Positions 1-9,911 of a stretch of 64,000 nucleotides of DNA are shown piece after piece. Positions within the stretch are counted from its first letter, which is position 1. Each line of letters opens with the position of its first letter. The translations under genes and the position numbers were made by a program. The stretch is from Portulaca oleracea. Lineage: Eukaryota; Streptophyta; Magnoliopsida; Caryophyllales; Portulacaceae. The stretch is from contig CM055870.1 of assembly GCA_029582165.1 (NCBI GenBank), positions 51,987,213 through 52,051,212 of the forward strand, in the 5' to 3' direction. The notes below the pieces were generated by a model, which did not search any database, was not told where the DNA came from, and saw only the letters and a list, made by a program, of their open reading frames with translations.

Positions 1-846
1 ATGGTTTGTTCAATTTGCAATTCTCAAGGTCACACTAAAAGGAAGTGTCCCAACAAAGATGACCCCCGATACACCCAAGATCCAAACATCCCACCTCCAG
101 CAAAGAGAGGAAGGGGAAGGCCAAGGAGGAATCCATTGCAGCCTCAGCAAGGTCCCACAGCAGAAGCAGCTCAACAACCATCAGCTGCCAGAGGTGATAA
201 CAGTGGCAGAGGTAATGGCAGTGGCAGGGGTGATGGGACAACTGCCAGGGGTGATGGGACACAAACCACTGGGAGGGGAGCTGCACAAGGCAGGGGCAGA
301 GGCAGAGGGCAAGGACTTGTGATTGGAGTTGGGAGGATGTTTCAAACAGAAGATGACACAGGGTATGTTCCAAGAAGGGGAGCTTATAGGGGTTCTGGAT
401 CTGGTGGAAGAGGTGTTTCTTCCGTGCCGATCTGGATCCAAACCAGTAGGGAGGGGGTCATGGCAGAGGAGGGGCCGAAGGCAGAGGTAGAGGAAGAGGA
501 ATGATGGGCAATATTGGGGATTGGTTCAATTGTAGCAGTGGGAGAGGGGTAAGTTTTTATTGCTTCTCACCAAACTTATGTGTTTAATTTTCCTTTATTT
601 TTTGTTGTTATTTTTTTTTAGGGTTCAATAAGCCAACTTGTTTCCCCACTTTTTCCAATGGATAAGTGGTTGGTGATGTTGCTGTTGGAGGACCACAAAG
701 TGAAGGGAATGGTCAACAAAGTGGGGCATCACATTCCTAAAGATTCTCCATGCCAGCACCCACTTTTGTTTTTGTTGGAAGAAGATATTGTTTTCAATGC
801 TCAAAAGATGCTTCCATACTGTTTTTTTTGTAGCAGCAAACCCTAG
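1..846 (+). pseudogene. MuDR-type transposase, C-terminal fragment
   Basis: The 5' part is cut by the window edge. The first residues carry a CCHC zinc knuckle (CSICNSQGHTKRKC), as found after the SWIM domain of MuDR/MULE transposases. A long Arg-Gly-rich tail follows. Reading frame 1 would end at 504, but between about 420 and 450 the Gly/Arg coding continues in another frame and runs in phase into a plausible GT-AG intron (549-621). Exon 2 (622-846) adds about 74 residues. One frameshift near 430 therefore seems to have broken the gene, unless a short intron lies there. In an intact element the protein binds the terminal repeats and catalyses cut-and-paste transposition in the nucleus. The transposase assignment is fairly firm; the intron is inferred. 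Confidence 0.6.
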
Positions 847-1350
847 AACTCTATTGCTGTAATTAAGTTGGTTGTGTTGTATATTTGGGAGTAATTGATG
901 CCATTTTGTGATTGAAACACATGGAATCTTTTGGCTGTAATTTGGATGATGTTATTCAGTCAATGTAATCAACTGTTTTTTTCAACTCTTTTGTTCTAAA
1001 TCTGTCATATGTTTTTGGCTACACCTGTTTTTCAATTTTATATGCGTCAGTTTCAATAATATGAAGTTTATAAAATACAAGTCTCAATAACATGGACTTC
1101 CACATGTGAAACCATTAATAATATAACGTTTAAGTATTCATTATTTCAATAATATGAAGTTTAGAATTGTCAGTTATAATAATATACACTTTTCATCTGT
1201 CACTTTCAATAATATGAACTATTATCTACATCTGTCTTGTCAACATGATTTATTCCATTTGATGTAATTTACCCACTGTTTTTTTGTCACAAAATATGAA
1301 CTACATCAAGTCATGAACTGACAACAGTTAATGCAACTGATCCATTCATT
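847..1350. repeat. Motif array between the two MULE genes
   Basis: This gene-free stretch holds at least five copies of a motif close to TTTCAATAATATGAAGTTT, at about 1051-1070, 1083-1100 (divergent), 1113-1132 (divergent), 1143-1163 and 1204-1221. They lie in opposite orientation to the AAAGTTCGTATTATT array at the right border of the same element. The position is the 3' side of both convergent genes. The role is unknown; spacer expansion or transposase binding are both possible. Confidence 0.5.
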
Positions 1351-1487
1351 TATTTGCCATTCATTGTTCACCAAATTACAACACCTATCCACTCCAAGAT
1401 GCTTACATCCACAAAATTCATCACTGCCCACCCTAACCTACCCCACATAGTTCAGATGCACAACCTGACTTTTTACCCACCCAAATC

Positions 1488-2101
1488 TTACATCCACTTT
1501 AAAACCATGACAACCAGTAACATACCAAAAACTATGCCTAAAACCTCCATTGAAGACCTGTTAAAGGCCTTCTTCTTCTTCAGCTTGACAATTTCTTCCT
1601 CTGCCTTGATTCTCTTTTCTTTTTCCTTTGCAAGTTTCTTCTTCAAGCCCAGATTCACCTCCTTCAAGTGTGCAACACTTCCAATTTCTGACAACAATTG
1701 TTCAATCCTCTCATTCATCAACTTGTTCTGCTCCACCAAACCTTCAACAGTTCCAATTTCAACTTCCCCAACCAAATCCTTTTCCCATTTGAAGAATCCA
1801 CAGTCAAGGTGCTTCGACTGAAACCAGACCAAGAAGTTAGTTCAATTTCTGGAAAAACCATCCGAAAACCCAAATCTGAGAAAAGCCTAATTTCAACCCC
1901 CCCTCCGATACAAAAATCACACGCAAAAACCTCAAATTTTAGGGTTTACCTTCCACATTGGACATCCATAGAACCCTAACCCAGCATTTTCTCCCCTTCG
2001 ACAAATCTTACGCCTGTGAGGATCCCGTGTTCACACTTTATCCTTCCATGGTTCGCAGTCCACCCAGAGGAAGCCCCACTCGAAACTCCATCAGACTTCA
2101 T
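1488..2101 (-). pseudogene. GRF-type zinc-finger protein of the MULE, broken
   Basis: Read on the minus strand from an ATG at 2101, exon 1 (2101-1950) contains the start of a GRF zinc finger: a Cys-x-His-Gly stretch, then GFYGCPMWK. A GT donor follows, with the AG acceptor beside 1817. Exon 2 (1817-1488) opens with SKHLDCGFFKW, completing the finger, and continues as a Lys/Glu-rich coiled coil with a hydrophobic C-terminus (VLGIVFGMLLVVMVL), probably a membrane anchor. This order is typical of plant GRF zinc-finger proteins. The frame that carries the Cys-x-His-Gly part runs into a stop before GFYGCPMWK, so a frameshift lies near 1985-2030. The gene converges on the transposase gene. Confidence 0.55.
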
Positions 2102-2443
2102 CACTTCGAAACTCGAAATTCAAAGATGGAGCTTTGCAGAAGATGAGCAAAAAAAATTTCAAACCCAGATCTGGGCTGTCAAGACTGACGATGAAGATGA
2201 AGGAAGGAGATGGAGATAGGAGATGGAGATGAAGGAAAGAGACAGGATTTAATTTTAGGTAAAATGGTTGTTAATGAAATAAGTGAAGGAGGGAAAACTT
2301 TGCTGACCTGGCAATTTTTTAACTCATAATCTGACCTGGCAACGCAACACAACAAACAGCACGTGCCTGGCCTGCCAACAAAGCTTTCCGGCGAGTCAAA
2401 AATCCATTAACTCGGTCTCATGTTACTGGGACCAACAGGGGGT

Positions 2444-2533
2444 CAAAGTTCGTATTATTTAGAATCAAATCGAAAGTTCGTATTATTAAGTCTTATATGG
2501 CCCAAAGTTCGTATTATTAGAATCCAATTACCC
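2444..2533 (+). repeat. Subterminal direct repeats at the MULE right end
   Basis: AAAGTTCGTATTATT occurs three times with about 30-bp spacing (starts near 2445, 2473 and 2503), followed by AATCCAATTACCC. Terminal arrays of a short motif like this are common at MULE ends and may bind transposase. Confidence 0.5.
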
Positions 2534-3009
2534 ATAAATAAAATAACACAAATCAATTTGTAGGATTAATATAAGGTAAAGTAAGGAAAACAAAACAAAG
2601 TAGTCGAGTTAGTTAAATATCACATATTCACATCATATATTTTTTATTATTTTTAAATAAATTATGTGAGATGAAAAAAAAATTAAATATAAATTATCTA
2701 AAATTTAGTCATATTCTTTTAGATGATATAGTAAGATTATATTAGATTAAGTAAGCAAGAATAAACTCATCTGCCAAACTAAAAAATAGGACCTACGTTT
2801 ATCAAGAGTCATGTGTTAATAAGGAATTATTAACCACAAATAGTTTGAATGAATCTTATGGTAAGATAAAGTATAACCAACTAACCAAGTATTTTTCATT
2901 AGTGCAAGAATGTGCAACTAGTTCATATATTCAAATGAGAGAAAAGGTTAAAGAGAGAATTATCGCCTCCCGAGTTGTATACATACATTAAAAAAAAATT
3001 AAAGTTTAT
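2534..3009. other. AT-rich spacer
   Basis: I see no open frame with protein-like composition, no RNA gene and no clear repeat border. Confidence 0.5.
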
Positions 3010-3312
3010 GTGGGTGTTTGGTTGTGAGCTTTTTGGGGTAACTTTTAGTTTTTTGGATATTGTTAGCTTTTTGACCAAGATGAAAAAACTATTTGAGGTG
3101 TTTGGTAACAAGTTTTTCATATTAGCATTTTGGACCCAATAAACTAGTTTTCAAAAAGCTATTTGAGGAAGCTTTTTGAGGTATCTTTTCACAAAAAGCT
3201 AATTTACCAAACACTTTTTCTACAATCAGCTAACCCAAACAGCTAAAGTTAAACAGTTAATCCTAACAGCTAATAGCTACACGCTAACAGCTAGTTGCCA
3301 AACAGGGTCCAT
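3010..3312. mobile_element. hAT-like MITE
   Basis: The ends are imperfect inverted repeats: GGGTGTTTGGTTGTGAGCT on the left and AGCTAGTTGCCAAACAGGGTCC on the right. The interior is rich in AAAAGCTA / TAGCTTTT segments that can pair. GTTTGG...CCAAAC termini are common in short non-autonomous hAT elements of plants. There is no coding potential. Confidence 0.5.
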
Positions 3313-3594
3313 GATGTTTTTCATTATGGAAGACTCACTACACTACTTTTTGAATTAAAATTGTAACACGAAGATTTCCAAAATTGCTACGGATTCTTAT
3401 GTATTGTTAAGTTTGATGTGCATCCCAATTATTATCAGGGTCAAAATTGATTTGGTTTGAGTATGTGAAGTAAGGTCAACAGTTGGATTTTTGCAAGCCC
3501 AAGAGACGGGACATACAATAGCTACCACGGTTTGGCCGTGGTGTAAACCTTAGACCGCGGTAGCCTAAATTATTTTTCTTTTCTTTTATAACAG

Positions 3595-3840
3595 GTAATA
3601 ATTCAACACGTCAAGCCCTCTATCTTAAGGGTACACTAACCCAATAATCCAACGACCTTATAACGGACGGAGCAATATCAACGCCCAATATGGGACCCAC
3701 ATATTCCATTCAACACACTCCGACATCCTGGTAAACGTACAGGAATGTTTCCCCCAGAAATTGAACCCTGGAGAAATGGGATGGAAAAGTGGGGAGCTTG
3801 CCACTAAGACTAGCCTCAATCGAGGTAGCGGCCTAATTTG
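3595..3840 (-). mobile_element. tRNA-related SINE, candidate
   Basis: On the minus strand a box-A-like sequence (GGCTAGTCTTAGTGGCAAGC, near 3815-3797) is followed about 30-40 bp later by a box-B sequence GGTTCAATTTC (3767-3757), the internal RNA polymerase III promoter of tRNA-derived SINEs. The 3' border is not defined. No target duplication was found. Confidence 0.4.
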
Positions 3841-3849
3841 TATAATGCA

Positions 3850-5396
3850 ACATATTTGTCTTTGTTTTGGTCCCGTAAGTTTACCAGCCATTATTCCATG
3901 ATTATTGGGGCTCAAGATCGACTTGCTTTTTAACATACAACATATAATTGGTGTCAAGTCTATATTCAACATAAAGTTAGATGATATTTGTTAATAACTA
4001 AGACGGTAAGACTTTATGTTTCTTAATGAGCTTAGGGTTTTGATGACTGCTCCACTTATCTCTATAGATGCTGCTGATGTATTGTGAATAGTATCGATGG
4101 CATAAAGTATAATGAAAGTGATCTTAGAGAATATCGTTTGCATATTTTAATATGTTATGCCTATTTGGAGAGACAAAAAAGAATGGAATAAGGGTGGGGT
4201 GAATTTTAATTTCAGTTTTTGATGTTTGGAGAATATATTATGGAATGTAATTCCCATTCCAAATGGTTTGTTATTCCTCATAAATGGGAGGAATTAGATG
4301 CCTCCCAATCATGAGAGGAATGGATTTCTACCCTGAGTGAGATAAATATTTCTATTAAAAAAAATTAAACTCAGCACCATTGTTCACAGCCGTTGTCATT
4401 TTATCGTCTCAACTATCATACGCTAGAAAGAAGGGGCGAGAGGTAGAGAGAGAAATCCCATCGCCAATGGTGGTGATCAAATTCTGAACATCCCCAAGCT
4501 CTCTTCCACGACCCCTATCGAACAACTCCTTAATCGAGATGAGAACCTCCTCCAACTCCTTGTTGGCACCAAACGTTTGTTCATGCTTGATCTCGAAAAT
4601 TAAGTACCCTCCATTCGCAAATCTCTTGCTTGATAAGGCTTTTGCATCTCACCACAAGGGACTGGAACACATTTTATATTCATGCTCATATAAACTGTGA
4701 CCAAGGAGTCCATCTGCAGCTACATTTTGCTGAACCCCAATTTCCATCACTAACATACCTTTCGCCGAAAATTTATATTTTTAAGAAAATAGCAATGTAT
4801 TTTACCAAACAAATATTATTCTTTTTTTAAGCAAATGATTTGGCTTTCAATGTTGTTTTATAATCCCTTGCTAGTATATATATTCTACAAATAGTAGAAC
4901 TACTGAACTAGCCTTCCATTTGTAATTTTGTTTAAAATGTTCTTTAATAGAAGTACTACTCTGTATTTCTTTGTAGTAGATAACGTTTCGTGAATTAAGA
5001 TTGACAAATTTAAAAGGAAGGGTTGTCGGTGGTGGAAGCAATGGAAATGGTGATGACTCATGGCGATGGTTAAAAGGTTGAAGATTATGCTTTCACATGG
5101 ATAGAGTAAATGAGAGGTAAGAGAAATTTAGGAAAGATGGACTAATGCAAAGTTTTATTTTATTTATTTTTTTTATATATGTGGAATGTGAATAAAAAAT
5201 AATAAAATCATTATTATTACCGCTAGTTAGAGGAATTTAGATAAGAAATAACATATATTTAAAATAATGAAAATTTTTAATTTATTTATTCACGCACCTT
5301 ATCTTACTAACATGGTTTAAAATAGTAATATCATTTCATTTGTTAGCATGTATCATTTATATGTTTAAAATAGTAGTACTATTTCATTTGTTAGTA
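3850..5396. other. Spacer without a recognised gene
   Basis: AT-rich sequence. A locally self-complementary patch lies near 4240-4320 (GGAATGTAATTCCCATTCC and a later GGAATGGATTTC) and may be an old MITE core. No coding or RNA gene is supported. Confidence 0.45.
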
Positions 5397-5398
5397 TA

Positions 5399-5610
5399 CT
5401 CCCTCCGTCCCATATAATTGACACTTTGACTAAATTTTGACCGTTAATTATTCATAAATTACAAGAGTTACAATATGAAATTACTTGCAGTGTAATTTTA
5501 AGTAAATTATCTTTCTAATGACAATAATTTCATATTATAACACATTATAATTTGTGAGTAATTAACGATTAAAATTTAGTCAAAGTATCGATTAATATGG
5601 GACGGGGGAA
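5399..5610. mobile_element. Stowaway-type MITE (Tc1/mariner)
   Basis: The left end CTCCCTCCGTCCCATATAAT is mirrored at the right end by ATATGGGACGGGGGAA. The element sits between TA dinucleotides (5397-5398 and 5611-5612), and its arms are complementary far inward (CACTTTGACTAAATTTTGA against AAATTTAGTCAAAG). CTCCCTCCGT ends with a TA target are the hallmark of Stowaway elements. Confidence 0.9.
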
Positions 5611-6206
5611 TATATCATTTATATTTCTGCCTTGATCGGTAGATTTATTAATTTTAAGCTATTTATTTATCTTTATGATAAATATCTACTTAACTCAATA
5701 CCAAACATGGCAACTGTCAGTAATGATAAGGAGATGATAGCTAGGTAGGATTCCCTTTGTTTTAAAAGACTTGAGAGTTCTTGTACAAGTTAGATTTTGT
5801 TACAAACAAAGATTTAATAATATCTCCCCTTACTTTACCATGGAATAATTTTCTCTTATCTTTATATTTATGATAATGATGCCCTATCCAATTCAAACAC
5901 CCTTTCACTCACCTTCTCCACACAAAAAGAAAAAGGGGACCCCATCCAACCCTCCCTATTCCCAGCATACATACTCACACACTGCTTGTGTTTGCCATGA
6001 ATTCTCATAACAGCACTTCCCCCTGCTCCCCCAATTCACTTCAAGTGATCTAGTCTTCTAGATCTCACCCCTCAAAAATTTTAAAAAGAGGCATACAAAA
6101 ATGAACACTGATGTTTTCTTTTGATTTTTGAAGGTAAGGTAAGATTGGGTGAACTTGGTTAATATTATGTAAGTTTCGGTAAAATTAATAACATAATTTA
6201 TTCATA

Positions 6207-6463
6207 CTCCCTCCGTTCCATATTAATTGTCATTTTGTTGACTATCACGGTCTCCGATGTCACTCTTTCATTGATAATTTCTTATACAATATTTTATGAA
6301 CAATTACAATATTATACTTTTACGATAGTATTTTTCGTTACGAATCTAATGGTAGTAATTTTATATAACAAATCATTGTATATATTGAGAAATTTGTAGT
6401 CAAAATTTTTAACGTTTGACTGCACAATTTCCAAAGATGTCAGTTAATATGGAACGGAGGGAG
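6207..6463. mobile_element. Stowaway-type MITE (Tc1/mariner)
   Basis: The ends are CTCCCTCCGTTCCATATTAA and TTAATATGGAACGGAGGGAG, nearly perfect inverted repeats, flanked by TA on both sides (6205-6206 and 6464-6465). It has no coding sequence. The termini are better preserved than those of the copy at 5399-5610, suggesting a later insertion. Confidence 0.92.
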
Positions 6464-6816
6464 TAATATTTTTCGACCAACTCTTTTTTTTTTTTTTGAC
6501 ACCTTCGACCAACTCTTGAGTTTAGCCATTTTTTTTACTTTTTTTACTTGAGGCCATGTTCTTTTGCAAGGTAAATAAAAAACATTTCTCGTCTTATCTT
6601 ACCTTAGAGTTGTATTTTGTCTTACCTTAGAGTTGTTATTTTAGATAATTTATATTTAAATTCTTTATTCAACTCACAGAACTTATTAAAAAAATTAAAA
6701 AAAATAGATGATATGATATTTATTTACTCTCACTACTTTACTTACCTTTGTTTAACAAACCTTACCTTACCATCATTTTTCCTACCCTCAAAAAGAACAA
6801 TGTCTAAATCTAGCTA

Positions 6817-7235
6817 ATGGAGTGTTTGGTTATGGAACTTTCCTAGGAAAGTTTTTCAATTTTCTCGAGTTCACCAAAGTTTATCATGTTTGATTACAAA
6901 ATAAGAATATGAAAGTTTTGTGGTTAGTCTCAATATTTTCCCATATTAGATGGGAAAATGTTTCCCATGGGAGGAGTTGAGAAAGTTTGTTTCCCATGAG
7001 AAAGGGGAAGTATTTTAATCAAACTCCCCAAAATACCCCTAAAAACTGTTTTATAAATATATAAATGAGGATAATTCAAACATTTTAATAAATTTTCCTA
7101 CAAACTTCCCTATGATTTCACATGTAAGCCAAACATTGTGAAGTTTTTTTTCCCATGAAAAACTTCTCTAGTAAAAACTTTTCCAAAAAAAATTTTTGTC
7201 ATAAATATTTTAGTAGGAGAAAACCAAGCACACCA
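6817..7235. mobile_element. hAT-like MITE
   Basis: The left end ATGGAGTGTTTGGTTATGG matches, inverted, the right end GAGAAAACCAAGCACACCAT. Internal arms share AAGTTTTT / AAAAACTT blocks. No clean target duplication is visible, so the family is tentative. Confidence 0.5.
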
Positions 7236-7330
7236 TAAATTTACATAACTTCTCTATTTTTAAAACAATTCACGGCCGACTTCTATCTACCTCTATATAA
7301 CCTACTCAAACTTAAATATATATTATATAC

Positions 7331-7463
7331 ACCCGGAGCATGTGCTCCAGATTCTTGCGGGTGAATAATCATGTGAATCAGAGTGAACAATCATAATAAC
7401 CAAAGTGAACAACCTAATACATATGAGTGAAGAATTGTAGAATTTGGAGCACGTGCTCCGGGA
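7331..7463. mobile_element. Short palindrome-ended MITE
   Basis: The left end carries CCCGGAGCATGTGCTCCAG and the right end TTGGAGCACGTGCTCCGGG. Each end is itself a palindrome (GGAGCAYGTGCTCC), and the two ends are inverted copies of one another. TAC lies directly outside both ends and could be a 3-bp target duplication. The interior holds a GTGAA(C/T)AA motif three or four times. Confidence 0.5.
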
Positions 7464-7821
7464 GTACCTCATAAATTGCACTCAAACTCAGGTAATCTCA
7501 CCTATTCAATTTTTGCCTATGAACCAGGGAGGAGTGGTTAAAACTTGAGATAATAAAAATCTGAGTGGTTTGGTTTTTAATTACACCTTGTACAGAATAT
7601 GTAATTTTTTTAAGAGACCCTACAAAGATATATACCTCCTCTGTTATGAGATATCTTGACAGAAAAATTTCAGAGCAATTTCCAGCAAAAATCTTGCATC
7701 AAAAACCCACATAAAATTAGGATATTTTAACCAAAAACCTCCATCACATCTACTCCTACAACCACCCCATCTACTGTTTCTCTCTCTAAAATCCCTACTA
7801 AACTCACTAAAACCCTCTGAA

Positions 7822-7826
<5 letters not shown>

Positions 7827-7862
<36 letters not shown>
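7827..7862. repeat. (TC)n microsatellite in the 5' leader of the ATL gene
   Basis: A pure TC run ends 12 bases before the start codon at 7875. Pyrimidine-rich leaders are common in plant genes, and length changes here could alter expression. Confidence 0.8.
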
Positions 7863-7865
<3 letters not shown>

Positions 7866-7874
7866 CCAAATTCC

Positions 7875-8450
7875 ATGGCGGCGCGTGGGCGTCACTTGCT
7901 CGACTCAGGCGCGTCGTCGGACGAGACTGGGATGGTCGTAGCAGCAACGCCTGCCTCCAACTCGACCGCGGAGGCTGAGTTGACTCAGGCGAGTTTCGAC
8001 ACCAACATGATCATCATCCTCGCCGCTCTCCTCTGCGCCTTGATCTGCGCTTTAGGCCTCAACTCCTTCGTGCGCTGCGTTTTGCGGTGCGCCCGGCCTC
8101 AAACGACGCCGCATGCTTCCGACGCCGGACTGAGAAAGAGCGCACTGAGGAAGATTCCGGTCATAGTGTTCGGGTCGGATCCGGGTCGGGGTGTCGGTCC
8201 GGATTGTCCGATTTGTTTGGGGGAGTTTGTGGAGGGGGAGAAGGTCCGGATTTTGCCCGGATGTAACCACGGGTTCCACGTAGGATGTATTGACACGTGG
8301 CTTGGGGCCCACTCGTCCTGCCCCAACTGCAGGCACTCCCTGGTGGGTGCCGTCGGCTCCTCCTCCAAGGCGGCGGCGGCGGATGCGGCGGCGACGCCGT
8401 GGAGCGGCGGTGGAGGGCCGGAGCATGTGGTTGTGGAAGTGAATAGTTAG
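7875..8450 (+). CDS. ATL: ATL-family RING-H2 E3 ubiquitin ligase
   Basis: An intact single-exon gene of 191 residues. An N-terminal stretch is followed by one membrane segment (about residues 44-65), then the GLNSFVRC block that matches the GLD region of ATL proteins. A RING-H2 finger follows with all eight ligands: C111, C114, C130, H132, H135, C138, C149 and C152, plus the conserved Trp at 142. The tail is rich in Ser, Ala and Gly. ATL proteins are membrane-bound E3 ligases that pass ubiquitin from an E2 enzyme to target proteins, often in defence or hormone responses. Length and layout fit small ATLs of the ATL8/ATL80 type, but the exact orthologue is not decided. The ATG at 7875 opens the frame after a TC-rich leader. 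The coding region is clearly GC-richer than its surroundings. Confidence 0.93.
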   Translation: MAARGRHLLDSGASSDETGMVVAATPASNSTAEAELTQASFDTNMIIILAALLCALICALGLNSFVRCVLRCARPQTTPHASDAGLRKSALRKIPVIVFGSDPGRGVGPDCPICLGEFVEGEKVRILPGCNHGFHVGCIDTWLGAHSSCPNCRHSLVGAVGSSSKAAAADAAATPWSGGGGPEHVVVEVNS

Positions 8451-8639
8451 AGTTTTGAGTTAGTTTTTTTTTTCTTTTCTTTTTTGCGTTGATACTTTAT
8501 ACTCTTGCAATCGAAAAGAAAAGAAAATAGTGTTGATAGCATTATATACGAAAGTCTGTAGAGAAGTTATGGTGTATATATTTGTTCATCTTGAGTTTGA
8601 AAATTTCTGTTTTCTACTTTAATTTGAGAGGTTAGATGA

Positions 8640-9058
8640 GGAATTTATTTGGGAGAGCAACGAAGTGCCGGCAAAAATATGTTTCATTTGGATACTCGAA
8701 TTTGACTAACCTAAATTAAATTGGGTTTCGTCATTAATTCCCGAATTTTAAATTCGGTTGATTTGGTAATGTTTTGATTCTAAAATCGGGTTAAATTCGG
8801 GTATGAGGTACACAAAATCGATTGTCCGAATTTTGTGTCAAACTCAAGTTGGACTAATTCAAAAGTGTCCAAACTCGGAAATTCAGACAAAATATTGAAA
8901 TTATACCTGAATTTAGTATAAATTCGGGTTTCAGTGTATTCAGATAAATTTGGACAATTTGGGACATCACAAAATGCCTAAATTTGAAATTCATACAGGG
9001 TTCAAGTTCGAGATTTTGTGCGAATATCTGAATTTTCGAACGCAATTTTTTATCACTC
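8640..9058. repeat. Dispersed AT-rich repeat, copy 1
   Basis: This stretch is full of (A)ATTCGGGTT, TCCGAATTT and TTTGGACAATTTGG motifs. GGACATCACAAAATGCCTAA near 8961-8985 has an inverted counterpart in 50228-50400 (minus strand: GGACATCACAAAATGTCTGA). The two stretches are therefore copies of one repeat family. I could not define its ends. Confidence 0.4.
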
Positions 9059-9066
9059 CTAGTTAG

Positions 9067-9323
9067 GCCCCATTCTTTTATACGGTTGGTTGCGATATGA
9101 TAATGGTGCAGTGCGGTGAAATTTGAAAAAATGTGGTGCATTGTGGTGAGTTATGGTGAATTGTGGTGAGTTATGGTGAATTGTGGTGAGAATTATGGTA
9201 GGTGAGGTAGATGAGCAGAGATAATGTGAAAAGTGTGGTAGAAATTAAAAAATTGCGGTACAGTGTGGTACTGCACCGCAATCTACCGCATACTCCGCAA
9301 TCTACCGCATAAAAGAACATCAC
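9067..9323. mobile_element. hAT-type MITE
   Basis: The inverted ends are GGCCCCATTCTTTTATACGG and CCGCATAAAAGAACATCACC. They are flanked by similar 8-bp sequences, CTAGTTAG (9059-9066) and CTTAGTAG (9324-9331), in keeping with the 8-bp target duplication of hAT elements. The interior contains a short direct repeat, GTGGTGAGTTATGGTGAATT, next to the left end. Confidence 0.65.
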
Positions 9324-9408
9324 CTTAGTAGGCCAACAAAATCGTACAATGGGATGGAATACTAGCCACTAAAAAATTTAAAGTATTAATCTTACATAAA
9401 AATATATG

Positions 9409-9622
9409 GTCATGTTCTTTGGATTTGTAACTTTTTTCAATTCAATCAAATTTAAACCTTACACAATTCCCAAAAAAACATCATTTCTAAAAATATAATT
9501 CCCCAAAAAAACATCATCTCTAAAAACACAATTCCCCAAAAAAGTATCATAATTTATCTAATCTAATCTAATCTAATCTAATTCATCCAAACATCATTTT
9601 ATCAAATGCAAAGAATATGGCC
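9409..9622. mobile_element. MITE with internal short repeats
   Basis: The left end GGTCATGTTCTTTGGATTTG is mirrored by the right end CAAATGCAAAGAATATGGCC. Inside are three copies of a block containing AATTCCCCAAAAAAACATCAT and an (AATCT)n run near 9557-9582. It has no coding content. Confidence 0.55.
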
Positions 9623-9911
9623 AATTTATCCTTAAAAAATTTTGTTGAGTTTTTAAAATTTTAACTGACACGTAAATTTAGATCACAAATAAATGAGAAT
9701 GAGGGAGTATCAAGTTGCACAAAACATTGGAGTGTGATTTTAAAAAATAATAATAAAATACTAAAAATTTGGTTTTATGGAAATAATAAAATGGTTAGCC
9801 GTAAACTACGCCAAGAAGTTGATTAATTATAACTATTGGTTTACTTTACGTTTCACACTTTGGATAAATCGACAAAAGGGTTAGCTCGAAAAGTGATGAA
9901 CCGAAAACTTT

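Larger units (their letters stand above)
1..2533. mobile_element. MuDR-type Mutator-like element (MULE), right part
   Basis: The left end of the window lies inside a MULE. Seen: the C-terminal zinc-knuckle and RGG-rich tail of a MuDR-like transposase (+ strand, 1-846), a convergent GRF-type zinc-finger gene (- strand, 1488-2101), and a right border made of three direct copies of AAAGTTCGTATTATT at 2444-2520 just before AATCCAATTACCC. A transposase paired with a GRF zinc-finger gene is a layout I associate with plant MULEs. The left terminus is outside the window, so no target duplication can be checked. The right border (about 2533) is an inference from where the subterminal motif array stops. 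Confidence 0.6.

Noticed and set aside
1354..1821. Plus-strand 155-codon frame
   Set aside because: Antisense of the GRF zinc-finger gene exon 2 on the minus strand.
3480..3575. ACCACGGTTTGGCCGTGGT and GACCGCGGTAGC words, reminiscent of CACTA subterminal repeats
   Set aside because: No CACTA termini or 3-bp duplication could be placed around them.
8052..8426. Antisense open frames over the ATL gene
   Set aside because: Shadow frames of a GC-rich coding exon. Arg/Pro-rich composition and no domain.
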